64,000 nucleotides of DNA from contig OX337228.1 in assembly GCA_946965045.2 (NCBI GenBank), positions 1,054,001 to 1,118,000 of the forward strand. The letters are read 5' to 3'. The position numbers were made by a program, and so were the translations under genes. Source of the stretch: Epithemia pelagica. Taxonomy: Eukaryota > Bacillariophyta > Bacillariophyceae > Surirellales > Surirellaceae. Under the pieces are notes generated by a model that ran no database searches, was not told where the DNA came from, and saw nothing but the letters and a program-made list of their open reading frames with translations. Shown here in pieces: positions 31,585-44,655 of this stretch; position 1 is the stretch's first letter; each line of letters opens with the position of its first letter.

Positions 31585-34500
31585 ATGAAGACCTCAGAAA
31601 AAGCAACCTCAACAAGTTCTTCCTCCCATCAGTGTCCGAAACCCAAGAAAAGTCCAGCCTCCACACCACCTCCTCCATCTTCGAGTGCTCCTGCACTTTC
31701 CAGAGGAGGAGGAGGAGCCGTGAAACTACCTGGTAGTTCCTTCCCACTCAAAAAGCTTGGTACAACTAATGGGCCCTCGACCCGAATGATTCTTCCAAAA
31801 CAACCCACACCTATACCAATCGTGGCTGCTCCTCTCCCTCCCTCCGCTTGCAACAGTAGCAAGGCTATCCTTCCCACATCCAGGATTGTTCCTATTACCG
31901 CTACAGCTATTACCGCCAGCAATACTACAGCTACAGCTCCGACCATTGTTTCCTCTGCTACTTCAACTACCAATACAGCTGCTGCGCCACAAGTCATTCA
32001 TCCTTCGACTGCTACGGCGGCAACAGCAGCTTCGGTTCCCACTCTGGCCGTTGCAGCCGCTGCAACCACTCTCGCACCCTCTCTCCCCTTTGCTGCTCCG
32101 TTGCCTCCGGGAGCGACAGCCGTGGCACAGCAAATTCCTGCCGCGTCCCATTCCTTGACTGTGTTGGCCTATCTGTTACAACAACAACAACAAAATGGTC
32201 AACCACCACAGCAGCAACAACAACAACAACATGCCACATCACCACCCTTTCCAGCCCTACCACAGGCTCATCCAATGGCCTCTCCAGCTACTTCCACTGC
32301 TACCAGCACCAACCCTTCTGCTACTGCTACTACTACGGCTTCGTCCTCCACGCCGTGCGCTTCGTCCTCGGCCGCTACAGCTACTGCCGCTGCCTCCATG
32401 GCGGCGGCCGCCCACTTTTATCATCAAAACCATCACTTTCTTTCGAATAGCAGCATCAATCCAAACCACAACAAGAAATTACGAAGTGGGAAATGGACCA
32501 GGGAAGAAGAAGTCTATGCCGATCGACTGATTGAATTGTTTGGCAAGGGATGTTGTTTGGATTGCAGTGTTGGTGTCACCTTACGGAGTTATCTTTCCCA
32601 AAAATTGCATTGTGCCCCCATGCGGATTTCCAAAAAGTTTGCCGGACAAGGCATTGGGAAAATGGTCTACAAGGGCAACGCGACGACCGCATGTACTACC
32701 AGCACGACAACAAATCCTCCTTCTTCCACTCTGACCGTACCAACGACAGTTCCCTCGGCGACTGGTGCCACCACTCCGGTGGCTTCCACTGCCTCCCCTA
32801 TCATCCCTACAACACCCGTCTCGTCTTCTCTGGGTCCCATTCCCACGGCTACCAATCCATTTCTGACCTCTTCGGCATCCTCTTCACCGACTATGGTATT
32901 GGATCCGGACCAAATTCGCAAATTACGAGAAGCGGCACAAAAGGCCGAATGGGATTTTTATCGAGCCTTGTCTGTGGAAATGGACTTTATGGGGGTAAGT
33001 TGTTTCGTCAACAAGTGGGAGAGGTTTGATGAAGCGGATCTGGTTTGTTCTCAATGACTCTTGCTTTGTTCTTTCCTTGTTTGACATGACTACAAATGTT
33101 GAAAAATGGCCACAGCAAGCACCTCCTTGGATGATGATCAAAGCACCTCCTCCAGGTACTGTACCAGCGACCCCTGCTCCATGGATGACTGGTCCCTCAG
33201 CAGCCTCCCAGTTGCAACTCATGATCCCTGCATCCACAACAACTTCCGCCACCAATCCATCCACTTCCGCCGTTGGTCCACCGATACCAACTCCTCCTAC
33301 TCCAAGTTCCAGCGAAACATCCAACATCAGGGTCACGTCCAAGAACAACAAAGGCATCCACCAAACAATACCCTCTCAAGTCCTTCCGCAACATGCTCCC
33401 TTATTGCCCTCGACTATGCTGCATCCACAAGCTCCATCCATACCCTTTCTGCCAGTCCAGCAACAACTTCCCACTCCTCCTCCTCCATCTTTGCCACCAC
33501 CGCAGCTACCGCCTTCCTCATCATCATCAACAGCACCAACATCCGCACCGGCTTTCCCTGTGCGATCCACACAGGATGGTGCCTGGGTGCCACCGCCACC
33601 CCCTTCCACGGAAACGCCAGTAGTACCTCCGCCACAAACAAAACCTGTCAAAGAAGAGCTGGCCGCGGCAACGATTGCCACCTCACAACTCGATCCACCC
33701 TCGTCGTCGTCTGTGGCGGAGCCATTGGCCGAAACAAGTACACGGAACGAGGATGGAGAGCGGCTTCGTGAAAACTATTTGCATGCAATGTCGACGGCGT
33801 CCAACCAAATTCCTGCTCCTGTTGAACCAGCCAAAGACTCTAAAAAGGTAGTATCCGTTCCGACGGCAACCAACTGTGCCGCTATGACTAAGAAGAGCAA
33901 TGAAGGAGCACTGGTTCCATTCAAGTCCACCATGACCAACCCACTGGCAATAGCAGTGGTACCCACGAAACCACTTGCTGTCGCCCCTGCGTGGAATGAC
34001 GCAGCACGCCCCATGCCGCCTTTGACCACCACCATCGTCAAGCCAGGTCCTCTAGCCGCTCCGCCTTACCAGCTTCTTCGCATTACCAATGGCCAAGTCG
34101 TTACTACCAATAGGAACCACAAGAAGAAAAGGACGCAAGAGGATGTTCCGTCGAACAACGTAAAGCCGACTCCATGTAGGAGTACCACGGCACCATTTCA
34201 TCCACCTCTCCCACCAATACAGTCCAAGCGATTGACAGAAATGGATGCCGTTGCGACTACGGCCAAGGAAGGTCCCCGAAATTCTCTTGCGCTTACCACC
34301 ATGACGCTGCTCAAGTCCTCAACATCTCTGGCGACTCTGAATGTACCTCCTGTAGTAGCAAGTCATGCTCACAAACAAGAGGCGAAACAAGACGACGATG
34401 AGGATGATGATATGCCAGACTTTTTGGTTGGTTTTGACCGTGCTGTATCCAAACTGAAAGCAGAACAACAAGAGGCTGAGACGAGGAACAGCAAGACGAG

Positions 34501-35602
34501 TGGACAGGATGGAGGTGAGGCCACTAGGCTGTCGGTGGATATCAATATATCGAACAACAGTGGCAATCATTACATGGATCAAAATTTGACAGTGTCGACT
34601 CCACCTATCACCAGCAGTCGTTCGTTCGACGATTTTCATCAGCTTTTGGGGGATCATCCCGACCTAGTGCCCCTAGATGAGACTACTACAAACACGACAG
34701 CACCTGTTCTGGGAGATACCGTTCCGTCAATGACAACATCCGAGCCATTAAACCAAGCTGCTACTAAAACTAGCCGTGGGGTGCTTTCCGATAATAACAG
34801 TTGCAGTAGAACGCAGAGCGCACTGGACAAGACGTCAATTTTCTCAGCCGAAGTTTATGCCATGTTCGCCCGCGAATCTGCTATTGCTGTGAGTCTTCAT
34901 GAAGCATATCTTGCTTCGACCGAGTCCTCTGGTCAAAATCATCCAGAGACGTCGGGTCAGCAAGGCCGGGTTCAAGGTGTCCTTGCGGGGCAGAGAGAGG
35001 GACCTGAAGCATCGCATGCGCAACATCAAACACTATTATCGTCCACAGACTACCGAAAGTCTCCGGTTCCTCCTGAAGTGACGTCGTATAGCGCCATGGA
35101 AAGTTCTATTTTACAGGATGGTGCAACCTTTCATGGTCCTGCACGAGCTCCTCAAGAACAGCAACAAGGCAAGAACAGGCGAACCAGTCGATTCGTCGAC
35201 CAGTCGACCTCTTCACCTCATCCAGATCGACCAATATCATCCTCAGCGTCACATTTTGTTAAGAGTGATGGGTTGTTGAAAAAGAGCGGTAGCAAAAGGA
35301 AGCGGGCAAACATGACGGACTTTGGTAATACACGGATTGCACCTCCACCAGTGTCCTCGGCGATTGGTGATTCTACGGTCGTTGTGAGTGAAACATCTGC
35401 TACAGAACGGGCAAGTAGCGAGGGATCCTCAGAAGATCAAAGTGCAAGCTCTAATAGTAGCGTGGAAGACAATGATATCAATGGCGATATTGGAGAGTTC
35501 GAGTCGTTGCCATCGTCATCATCCAACCGGTCGGTTGGGTACAACACCAATCTATTCCTGGGAGAGCACCATGCTGGCGGTTCGTCACAGTCGATGTGGT
35601 AG
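31585..35602 (+). CDS. Low-complexity nuclear-type protein with a conserved W-T-x-E-E module
   Basis: Two exons (31585-32994, 33116-35602) with a 121-bp phase-0 intron; 1298 residues. Most of it is Ser/Thr/Pro/Ala/Gln-rich disordered sequence. The single ordered module is around residues 294-358: SGKWTREEEVYADRLIELF, then CTLRSYLSQKLHCAPMRISKK-like sequence and GQGIGKMVYKG. This module (K-W-T-x-E-E, L-R-x-x-L-x-x-K-L-x-C-x-P-M-R-I-S-K-K) is familiar from many diatom and stramenopile proteins without a known function; the W-T-x-E-E start is reminiscent of Myb/SANT, but the rest is not. Basic clusters (KRKRANM) may serve nuclear localisation. A chromatin or transcription role is a guess. Confidence 0.7.
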
Positions 35603-35997
35603 ATTTGCGGGTGACTAATTCCAAGAGGGGTAAAAACGAGGTGGATCTGACATCCAGATTGATGGGGCTATAAATTGGTGAACGTAGAAGCTACAGCTAT
35701 AAGAAACGAATTGATTCAATTGGTCAACATTCGCGGCTTTTAACGTATGTTATCCGTGCAGTTCCACAAAGACGCAACCGATAACTAGGTGTCCATTGTC
35801 CACTGTGGAGGCAAAACACACATGGGTGTGTCCAAAACGCTTATTGCGAGCTTCCCATCAAACGAATTTGATGATCATCGGCAGAAGGATTCGAGCTGCG
35901 GGTTAGCCTCCAGGGCATGACCAAAGACTCGAGCTACATGTTTCATTTTGGTCGAGAGAAATTCAAATTCTGGATAACGCGAACGGCAGGGAACTCA
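35603..35997. other. Short region between convergent genes
   Basis: Between the stop of the W-T-x-E-E gene (plus) and the stop of the karyopherin gene (minus). Presumably the two 3' UTRs; no feature recognised. Confidence 0.5.
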
Positions 35998-38900
35998 TCA
36001 GGCTGCGAATCGTCGAATGAACCTAGCAGTTACATCGCTTTCTGGTAGGGTTGACACATCATCGGTTTGTCTGTGCAGATCCCAAAGTTGCTCGAGAAAT
36101 TCACCCAATTCTTTAACGGACCACCGTGGTTCCTCTTGGTCTGACTTACTACAATTGCGACGCAAACAGATAAGAACACGCTCTCTGGCATCGTCACCCA
36201 AGTGAAAGAATCGGTCTTGTTCTTGTTGTTGGTGGAAAGCCGATGAGATATCGAGCATCAATGGCTCAGTGGGATAAAAGCGAAAGAAACTGTACAGAAG
36301 CTCCGTTGCTTGTGACAAAAGCGAGTGCTCGAATCTGCCGCAACATCCTATAAACAATCGCCTCAACAAACCTGTCCGCGAAATCGATACTCTGTCTCTC
36401 AACTTGCTACGAACCATCTCACTGTCTACTTCTCGGGGTCGAATCTAGGCCAAAAGCATTCGTGGTCACGTTGAGATACGACACAACATTATTTCGCAAG
36501 AACACATGCGATAGCATACGACTTACCAGGACTTCAAGAAACTCAATGGCACTTAGGACCACTTCTGAATCGTCTGCATTGAGGGCATGGACAGCAGAAT
36601 GAGCTGCTCTTGCGATCAGAAAGTCCTGCTTTTCCCCATGCCGCTTCCCTGGACAATTCAGCAGAAAGGTTGGGCAAGTTTGTCGCAGTTCTCGAAGCAA
36701 TGATAGAACTGGGCCAAGACAGTGGCAGTCGCTTTCACCAAATTTCCTCAAAGCAGGAGCTCGACTCTCAAATGCCTGCTGGCCTTGACCTTGTGTTTGC
36801 TCCATGTTTGTGTTTTCACCTGGATCGATCCATGTTGACCCCAGACAGGGCTCGGCGCTTGCGAGCGTTTGAAGGAGTATTTCTTGAAAGTTTTCACTCA
36901 CTTCTCTTCTGCTGTTATCTGATTGGATCATTCCGTTCGAAATGCTCTCCGATGCCGCCAGTTCTAGCGTTTCACATCCGTGAATGGAGACCCATACTTC
37001 CATGTACTGACAAATATGTTCAATATGCCTGGTGCTGCCTGAAGATGGTTTGCGAAGCATCGACATTATGATTTTGGAGGAATTAGTGATTCCTTCCATG
37101 TCAAATTCATGGGAGATAGACTCTGACAAAAACTCGCACACTGAAGAACAAACGCTCTACCGAAACGCAATGAAACGGATAAGACATGTGCACTTTCTGT
37201 TGTCCACTGTCCACGGGAACAAAACTGGCTTACCACATTGTCATTGTACTCGGATGCGATGACTTCAATACTTGGCAAACAACGTCGAACAACTGCAAGT
37301 GCGTACGCAGGCACATCCGCACGGCGGGAAGGTCTGCGTGATCTATTGCCTGCAACATGGCCATTTTCATCCTCCTCCATCTGTTCGTCCCCTGACTCGT
37401 GAGAACTGCTAGATAATGTCCTTATCAGGCAAGATAAGAGCCTGAGTTCTTCACCTATGCTTTCAAGAAGCTTTGTAGGACTAGACTCATCACTTGTTAT
37501 CTTGACCAACGCAAACAGCTGCTCGATAGAATCAATCACCGGCGAGGCTAGAGATTCAAAAGCTCCCAACTGTATGCTTTCATTGGAATGCATTATCGCA
37601 GTGCAGATTCCATTCCCCAATGGCTCGATGGAATCCAGTGATACGGGCATGCCACGTTTTCGTTCCGAATAGAGCGAGTGCCAGACGACTGCAGCATGAT
37701 CAAACGTGAGACATCCCATTGTAGAAAATAACAAACATCACAGACAAAACTTACCAATCAGAGCATTGAGGTTACCTTCTGTGCAAAAGTGGTCCGGTTC
37801 CACTGATATGATCTTTTTCAATGCCAGACAAGCCTCAAGCACGGGTGATGCCTGAGTGTCGCGGACCATTGCCTGTGCATAGGATTGACTGGATAGAACA
37901 AGCGAGTACGAAAGCGCAGCCACAGCAAGGTCTCCGGCACTGGCAATTTTCCCGCTACGATGAAACCAGACGGCCCACTGGAATATGAGACATGGAACAT
38001 GTCACCATGAGTTTCCATGTTCAAAAGTGTCTGCATTCCTTTTCTATCGCACGTACCTTTTGTAAGAATGATGCCAAGCGAGCAATCGCCAAAGGGTTTG
38101 ATGTTATGCAGTTGGTTTTCTTGGATAGTGATGCCATACACCGGGATAATTGATCCGCAAAAGAAACCAAATCGGACCCATGGAGTTGCGAGCCGACCGA
38201 TTCCACGCAAAAAAGAGCCGCTTCCAAGTGAAACGAAAGATTGGCCCCCGCGTCGCCCGAACAAAACTCTTCAATGGCCGATGTGCACGAGTTCAGATAG
38301 GTTTCACTGTCAAACTTCCAGCAAGCACACAACGCATCGGCAATCACATGTTCACGAAAATGAAGAAACTCGTCGATCGTCACTCCGTACTGGTCTGTTT
38401 GAAGCAACGACAGGATTCCTGCCTCGTTTGTATGATGTGGAATGATCACTTTGCGCTGTAGCAAGGGAAGGAGTTCTCGGCCAAGTGATGTTTGGGCTGA
38501 CACAAATTCGGATGTAACACCCAACGTTACGCCATGTATCTTAATGGATGGGTGGGACAACGTTTTAAACAGAAACTCAATAAGTCCATGTTCTGGTTGC
38601 TGTTGACCATCGTTCCGATACACTTCCAGCCATGCAGAGGCAACCCCACGTCCCATTCTCGCCAAGTTGCGACATACTTCCAAATTCCCTGCAGAGCGAT
38701 ATCATTTTATCTGAGAAACGAGGGGACTGATACGGCAGTACATACCAAACAAATCGACGACGTACCTTGCTTTTGGAGGTCGACAAAACGGATTCTTTGA
38801 AGGCCAATCGCCGAGGAGACCTCTTCCAGTATGGAAGCCATTTCCTTATTTTCAATGACGCGTAAATGTTCCGCACTAAAATTAGCTTTGAATGCGGACT

Positions 38901-40093
38901 CGCTCACATTAATAATGTGTCGTACTTGGTTCATACGGTCCTCCGATGTCTCTGTTTCCAGAGGAGATTCCATTGCTCGGTCAATAAAGTCGGCCATTGC
39001 CCCGACCACTTCGGGCGAATCGGAGTACATGATATCATTCAGAATGTCTACAATGTTGAGCTGTAGCCCGGCCGGATCAAACACAGTAAGTCGTAACATA
39101 TCCATGGGGAGATGCAACTCGTAGAATGGCACTTACATTCACCTTGCTCGATATATGTCTCAATTGCGGAAGTGTCAAGGTAGTTGCCCCGCACCATACG
39201 TCCAAAGCCATGAGAGTCTTTGCGAGGATTCTCGAGTTGTTGGCGTGTACAAAGGATGCACTCTGTTCCCCATTGCTTTCCAATTCTTCATTGCTGTCGG
39301 AAGCAGCCTCGGCCATGGCGGGGACCAGGACCATGGAGCAGATGGGGACCGAAAGCTGCTGCAGCATGTCCATGATCCCCGCTGGTGCCGTGGGTCGCAT
39401 TCCCTCCAACGCCAGGTGATGTGTCACCGACACCAAGGCCAGCACAGGAATGTTTCGGGAGGATGGTATGATCCATTCCGTGGCAAAATGGCGGACGGCC
39501 GCCGGTCCTGTCGCAACGGCATTGGCGGCAAGGACTGCACTGAATGTGTCCATGACAACCGCGTCGGCAAAGGCCGACGTGGGTGACGAAGACCCCTGCT
39601 GCTGTGGCGTCTTGTCGTTCTCCGAGGCCGCACTGCTCCGATGAAAGGAGAAATCAAAGGCAATGGCCGCAATTCGCCCCATGACAATTTCGCGCAACTC
39701 CAAGTTCAAATCAAAGAGCCACTGAGCCTGACTAGCACTGCAGTTGTAGTCCGAGGCGTTGGAAATGCAGGTTCGTACAATGGCTCGGTCCCCCTTGTGC
39801 GATCGCCTCGCCACCTTGAGCGCCATGCTGGCGAGCAATCGCACGTGAGGAACCAGATTGGCAAAGGCATTGTGCGTGCCGTTCTTGTCGACAATGCCAT
39901 TGCCATTCAAAGTCGCCTCGTATCGCTCTACCTCATTGAGCGCTTGATGGATGAAATTCCAGCATCCATAGGTCTTGGGGTTTTGAGGATCCATGACATC
40001 GAGCACATAGATCGAACTAGTACGTTCCAGGAATGCACGAGCTCCATTGTCTCCATGCAATGTCCTTCCTATGACATCTAATGCAGGCTCCAT
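35998..40093 (-). CDS. Importin-13/transportin-3-like karyopherin
   Basis: Seven exons reconstructed from frame and GT-AG signals: 39137-40093, 38766-39060, 38057-38688, 37755-37977, 37234-37688, 36527-37156, 35998-36444. The introns are 66 to 82 bp and all phases agree, giving 1212 residues. Helical repeats run throughout. Family-like blocks are an N-terminal ALDVIGRTLHGDNGARAFLE, the LEVCRNLARMGRGVASAWLE segment after the second intron, DEFLHFREHVIADALCA, and the C-terminal TGLLRRLFIGCCGRFEHSLL. Proteins of this type carry SR proteins and other cargo through nuclear pores with Ran. The start at 40093 fits the family N terminus; the frame is open further upstream to 40288. The 37157 acceptor is chosen by phase among close alternatives. 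Confidence 0.7.
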
Positions 40094-40933
40094 GTAGCGA
40101 TGATGATGATGATGATGACGAGCGCTATAGCCACCTGATCCAGTTCTCAACCGAGTCCAGCAACATACACCAAACAAGAACACCACAAACTGTAGAAGAA
40201 ATCCTCCACCTCTGTTGTTGCCGTAGACAAAAGATGTTGCTTTACGTTGCTCCGAAAAGATTCCTGTTGTCCTAGTCAATGGACCCAAGGTTTAGCAGAC
40301 ACAATTGGTGGGGTGTGGTGTAAACTTGGCTTTGTGTGAGGGATGATGTCTCTGTCTGACCCAATGGTTCTGCAGCTTTTGCGTCCATGTTTCGCACTTC
40401 GCACTGTGGTGACACCTCTCTTCATATTCCCCAGATTTGTGATGGTGTCACGGATCGAGACGATCATCGTGCGACGTCATCCATCTATATTTCTGCGACT
40501 AAAATAGAGTTAAGCCCAGCCTTCGCAGGGGACCGTCTTTTGTTAAGCACAGGGTCTGGCAGGCGTTGAGGGCATATTCACCATACAATACAATAGATTC
40601 CACAATCGATGGCAAGGATTCCCCCTCACAAGATCTGTCGCCTCAAAAATTGCTTCTCAGCGGCTGCAAAAGTCGTCACTCCAGAGGAGTATTGAGACGC
40701 TTTTCTAAACTTAAACACGACTCATGAGAGACTAATACCTACCGCTGAGGATAATGCCTTCAAACAACCCAGAAATGGCAACTTCCCTCCTCTGGTTGAC
40801 CACAAAGTTTTGTTCCATGATACATATAATCGTTCCAGCCTTTTCGGGTGGGACTTTAGTGCGTACGACCGTCTTACCCCTGGGACAAACAACAGACCAT
40901 CTTGACCGGGCGTACTAGGGTGATCAGACCACC
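40094..40933. other. Divergent promoter region
   Basis: Between the karyopherin gene (minus) and the Kelch locus (plus). A GAT/ATC trinucleotide tract (gatgatgatgatgatgatga at 40099-40118) lies just upstream of the karyopherin start. No gene recognised. Confidence 0.5.
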
Positions 40934-42377
40934 ATGACACCAAGATCAGAGTCCATAATAATTCAAGATAAAATTCATTTGTTGGATTCTTCGTGGCAAC
41001 GGAATTCTCCCGAATTTGCTTCCCATCTGGTGGGGGGGTGGTCGTCGAGGCCATGCGACGGTTGTGGTGCCACTGCACGAGGATGAGGATGAGGACGACA
41101 CAAATGATGGAAGCCGTCCAGCAGGCTCCATGGTGGTGGTTGTGGGTGGGTATCTAACGAGACGACAATTTACCGATACTACTCTTGTAGGGACGCACAC
41201 CACATCCACCCATACGACGGATGATGGGTCACCTCCCGCCTGGCACTGTGGACCGAGCCTCACCAATCCGCGATTTCAATTGGCGGCCGTTGCATGTCAA
41301 GACTTTATTTATGCCATTGGAGGCTACGATGGACGTGTCGAATTGGATACGGTGGAACGGATTCCAATCGCCGCCTTGAAGAAGAAGACGAATACCACAC
41401 CCGAAACGACTAGGAGTACTACGAGTGGTGGTTGGTCTCGACTCACGGTTCGATTGTCGGAACGACGAGAGGCGTGTGCCGCAGTTACGGTTCACAATCG
41501 GTTCCTGGTAGTGTTGGGAGGATGCAATGGTTGACAGAAATTGGCGTCGGTCGATGTCCTGGATACCCAGCAGGAATCCTGGGTGACCCGGCTGGGTCCT
41601 CCTCTCACTGTACCACGCATCTGGCATGGAGCGGCCGTTTGGAACGACTGTCTGTGGGTGGTGGGAGGACAAGGTTTACATCACGGTGAATTGGATTCCA
41701 TGGAGTGTCTTTCACTTTCCTCATCATCTGTGGGAACCAACAACAACAATGCGTCGTCCATCTTTGCTTCGAATACCTGGACCGTACGGACTGACGTGTC
41801 CTTGGCCACGGCTCGGTGTGGTCATTCCGTCCTTGCCATACCCACCCACCGACACGGACACCATCGAAAAGGAGGACTGTTGGTGGTGGCGGGCGGTCGA
41901 CACCAATTGAATTGGTTATCTTCGATTGAAGTCTTTGAGGTCCAACCGCAGAGTAGTACAACAATTGCCGTTGTGGAATCCTTTCCTCCATTGACGATGC
42001 CTCGATTCGGTGCATCGCTGGTACTGGTTCCAGATTGCGACTGCTCCAATCTACATCATGTCTTGGCCGTGGGCGGCTGGACGGGTTTGCGGGAAGAGGA
42101 GAGTGTGGAAGTCTTATCCTTGCTCCTTCCACATTCGTTCCAGACTCTCCAGATGACCCGGACCAAACTCGAGCGGCAAATCATGAGGAATCGACCACCA
42201 ACCATTCCAATCACCACGACAAGCCGTGAAATGACACCACACAAGACAACAAACAAGGATTCGTTGGAATGCCTGCAACGGCGGAAATTGCAAGTGGAAC
42301 GCCTGGCCCAAACATGGTTGTTTCAGTTTCTGATGGAACACTACTACCCTGGCGGGGCTGGCAACAGTTCCAGTTGA
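40934..42377 (+). pseudogene. Kelch-repeat protein gene with an in-frame stop and a probable frameshift
   Basis: Kelch repeats are clear: VVVVGGYL, AIGGYDGRVELDTVERI, VVLGGCNG followed after a stop by QKLASVDVLD, VVGGQGLHHGELDSMECL, VVAGGRHQLNWLSSIEVF and AVGGWTGLREEESVEVL. They should form a beta-propeller for protein binding. The frame is continuous over 41016-42377 except for a TGA at 41532-41534 that cuts one repeat in the middle. No ATG lies near the start of this frame. A different frame starts at the ATG 40934 and could join it if one base were removed from the G-run 41031-41037. Both lesions together suggest decay or sequence error. The C terminus ends at 42377. Confidence in the Kelch identity is high; the gene status is open. 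Confidence 0.65.
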
Positions 42378-43040
42378 ACGTGCCACCAGGAGCTGTAGTA
42401 GTAAAAGTGACGGAGGACGCCCTTGGTAGGCAGGTACGGTTCCGACTGCAACAGTGGACCCGGAGTCCATTCCAAACCAAGGGCAGCAGGAAGGGTATCG
42501 ACACTACCACACGGACCAGGTACCTGCATAGAACCACCAGGATCTTCCCAAGTGAACGTTTGAACGTTGAACGGTTGGCCTTTGTGAGGCCTAGGTTTGG
42601 AAGGGCCGTCCCTTCTAGCACCCTTCTTGAATAGGCGAATGGTTTTGACGGTTGCCTATTCATATGGTAGGAGTAGGAAGGGAGACCATGGTGAATAAAC
42701 TATAATGTCTTCTGCTATATTGAGGCTGGTTCTCCTCTCGTCTTCCATTCTCATCATTGTTCCGTTTCTACTTTCTTGACACTACGTAGGTAAGTTTCAT
42801 CTGCTCATGAGGTAGTCTACTCTACTTTGACAGACCTAGGTTTTAGCGGACTGCACGCGACGGCATGCGACATCCGCGACCGATCTGTCTGACCCAGCGG
42901 GGTGACGTGTGACGTACCACATCTATCCGACATACGAGAAGGGCAACGCAATGATACAGCAAGGCGACCACGGTGGAGGAGTGGACATAACGACAATTCA
43001 CAAACTATTCTCTCGTTCCGGACACCCTGAAACCACAAGA
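42378..43040. other. Intergenic region upstream of PGRL1
   Basis: Presumed Kelch 3' flank and PGRL1 promoter. Open frames here on either strand (for example 42269-42634) are antisense or out of frame to Kelch and have no motifs. Confidence 0.5.
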
Positions 43041-44148
43041 ATGACGATGAAGTCGGTGTTCGTTCTGATAGTGGCGGCCTGTGTAAGCCAAAGTCTTACA
43101 GATGCGTTCCAGATATCCTCGCCGTCGGTCCCACAACGACGATCGATTCCCTCGAGAAGGGCCATTCGAATGAGCAAGGAGGACAAGGAACCAAACGCGC
43201 TCGTCAAATCCGTCTTGAACAAGCAGATTGCCTACGATGAGAAAACGGGTCGTTTCTTTGAATCAAAAATTAACGAAGAGGATTGCGTTCCCGATGAGGA
43301 GTTTTGTGTGATTGATAAGGAATCGGGAGAGATGGTTCGTTTGACGCAAGAAGAAAAGGAACGCATTTTCTTGGACGCACTTCAGGTAAGCCGACAGGTA
43401 GTCAGGAATATGCGACTGCCTAAGATGTCCTGAAGGTCCCGGTGTGAGACTATGCTCAATGCATGGATTGCTCAAAACCCATATTTTGTTTTGTTGCTAG
43501 GCTTACTACACCACCGGTCGCAAGGTCTTGGAGGATAATGAATTTGATTTGCTCAAGGAGGATTTGACATGGAGCGGTTCATCGGTGGTTGTCATGAACC
43601 GTAAAGAAACTGCTTACATGACGGCTGTTCAAGACTACCTGAAAGGAACACCATCAATGTCTGACAGCGAATTTGACCAACTCAAGAAAGAGTTGGAAGA
43701 GGATGGCTCCAAGATTGCGGTTCAGACAGAACCCAAATGCTACATTGACACTGGAATTTGCAAGGTGACTCTGCAAGAAGACTTTTTCAAAACTAACCTC
43801 TTGTATCTCCCCTCCGTCTTGGCCATTCTCACTGTTTGGCTGGGACTTGCTTACGAACTCTTTGTCCCTATTTTGGGATTCTCTCGAATCAATCCCTTGC
43901 TCCTGTTGGTGGTGGGATCTCCCATTATCTACGCCGGAAGCAAGGCAATTACAGAAAACTTGTTGTTTGAGAATTTCAAAGTTGCGCGGGGTCCTTGTCC
44001 GAGCTGCAACTATGAAAACACGGTGTTCTTTGGAAACATTTTGGGTGTGGAAGGATTTGACGACCTGGCACAAGTCAAATGTCCGAATTGCAAGACGGTC
44101 TTCAACGTACAAAGAAACTCCTTGCGTGCCTCGACCCTTCCAAAGTAG
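43041..44148 (+). CDS. PGRL1: PGR5-like protein 1 (PGRL1), plastid
   Basis: Two exons (43041-43385, 43501-44148), 115-bp phase-0 intron, 330 residues. PGRL1 takes part in cyclic electron flow around photosystem I at the thylakoid. The start MTMKSVFVLIVAACV opens a signal peptide; cleavage before the Phe of TDAFQISS fits the diatom ASAFAP-type plastid signal. Conserved blocks: DNEFDLLKEDLTWSGSSVVV, KGTPSMSDSEFDQLKKEL, two membrane helices (LLYLPSVLAILTVWLGLAY; INPLLLLVVGSPIIYAGSKA) and a C-terminal rubredoxin-like pair of CxxC motifs (GPCPSCNYEN, VKCPNCKTVF). All four cysteines of these pairs are present; family cysteines take part in redox control and iron binding. A second ATG at 43047 is an equally good start. 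Confidence 0.88.
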
Positions 44149-44655
44149 AATGAATCCCAAGAGAGAAGGTTTTCACCAAGACAGGGAACTTTCATGTGCC
44201 ACATTTTCTCCCCTTACTTTTGTCACGAGCCGTTTGGTGGCGGCGCGAACGAACCCTCACCGTTGTTGCACCATATCTCATTGATATAAAAGAAAGCTGT
44301 TAGCCGAATAAAACTCTATAGAACATGTCTATTGCTAGCTGGTGATTAACAAGCCCAATCCATGCTTTCTATTGTGGGATAACAAGCTTGAGACATGAGA
44401 AAGTGAGGTACCTGTTGATGTTGGAAATGATTCACAATGGTACATCATAGAATGAAGTATACATGCTATCATCAATTAAAATTACAACAACAAAACTGGG
44501 TTCGGATCCTTCATGGCAAACCACCGAGAGAAAGATGCGCAGACACTATCTTTGCGGCCAGAAAGGGCGTCGTCCACGTGCTTCCACTCCAGATGTATGC
44601 CACGATGCAGGATGCAACACCAAAAGAGGCAAAGGGGTGCTCTCGTCGAGTCCTG
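44149..44655. other. Region between convergent genes
   Basis: 3' flanks of PGRL1 (plus) and the SNARE gene (minus). An AATAAA-like ccgaataaaac at about 44304-44314 could be a polyadenylation signal for PGRL1. No gene supported. Confidence 0.45.

Noticed and set aside
41532-41534. TGA in the Kelch gene as a selenocysteine codon
   Set aside because: Kelch repeats have no redox function, the position is a variable loop of the repeat and no SECIS-like hairpin was recognised; nonsense or error is simpler.
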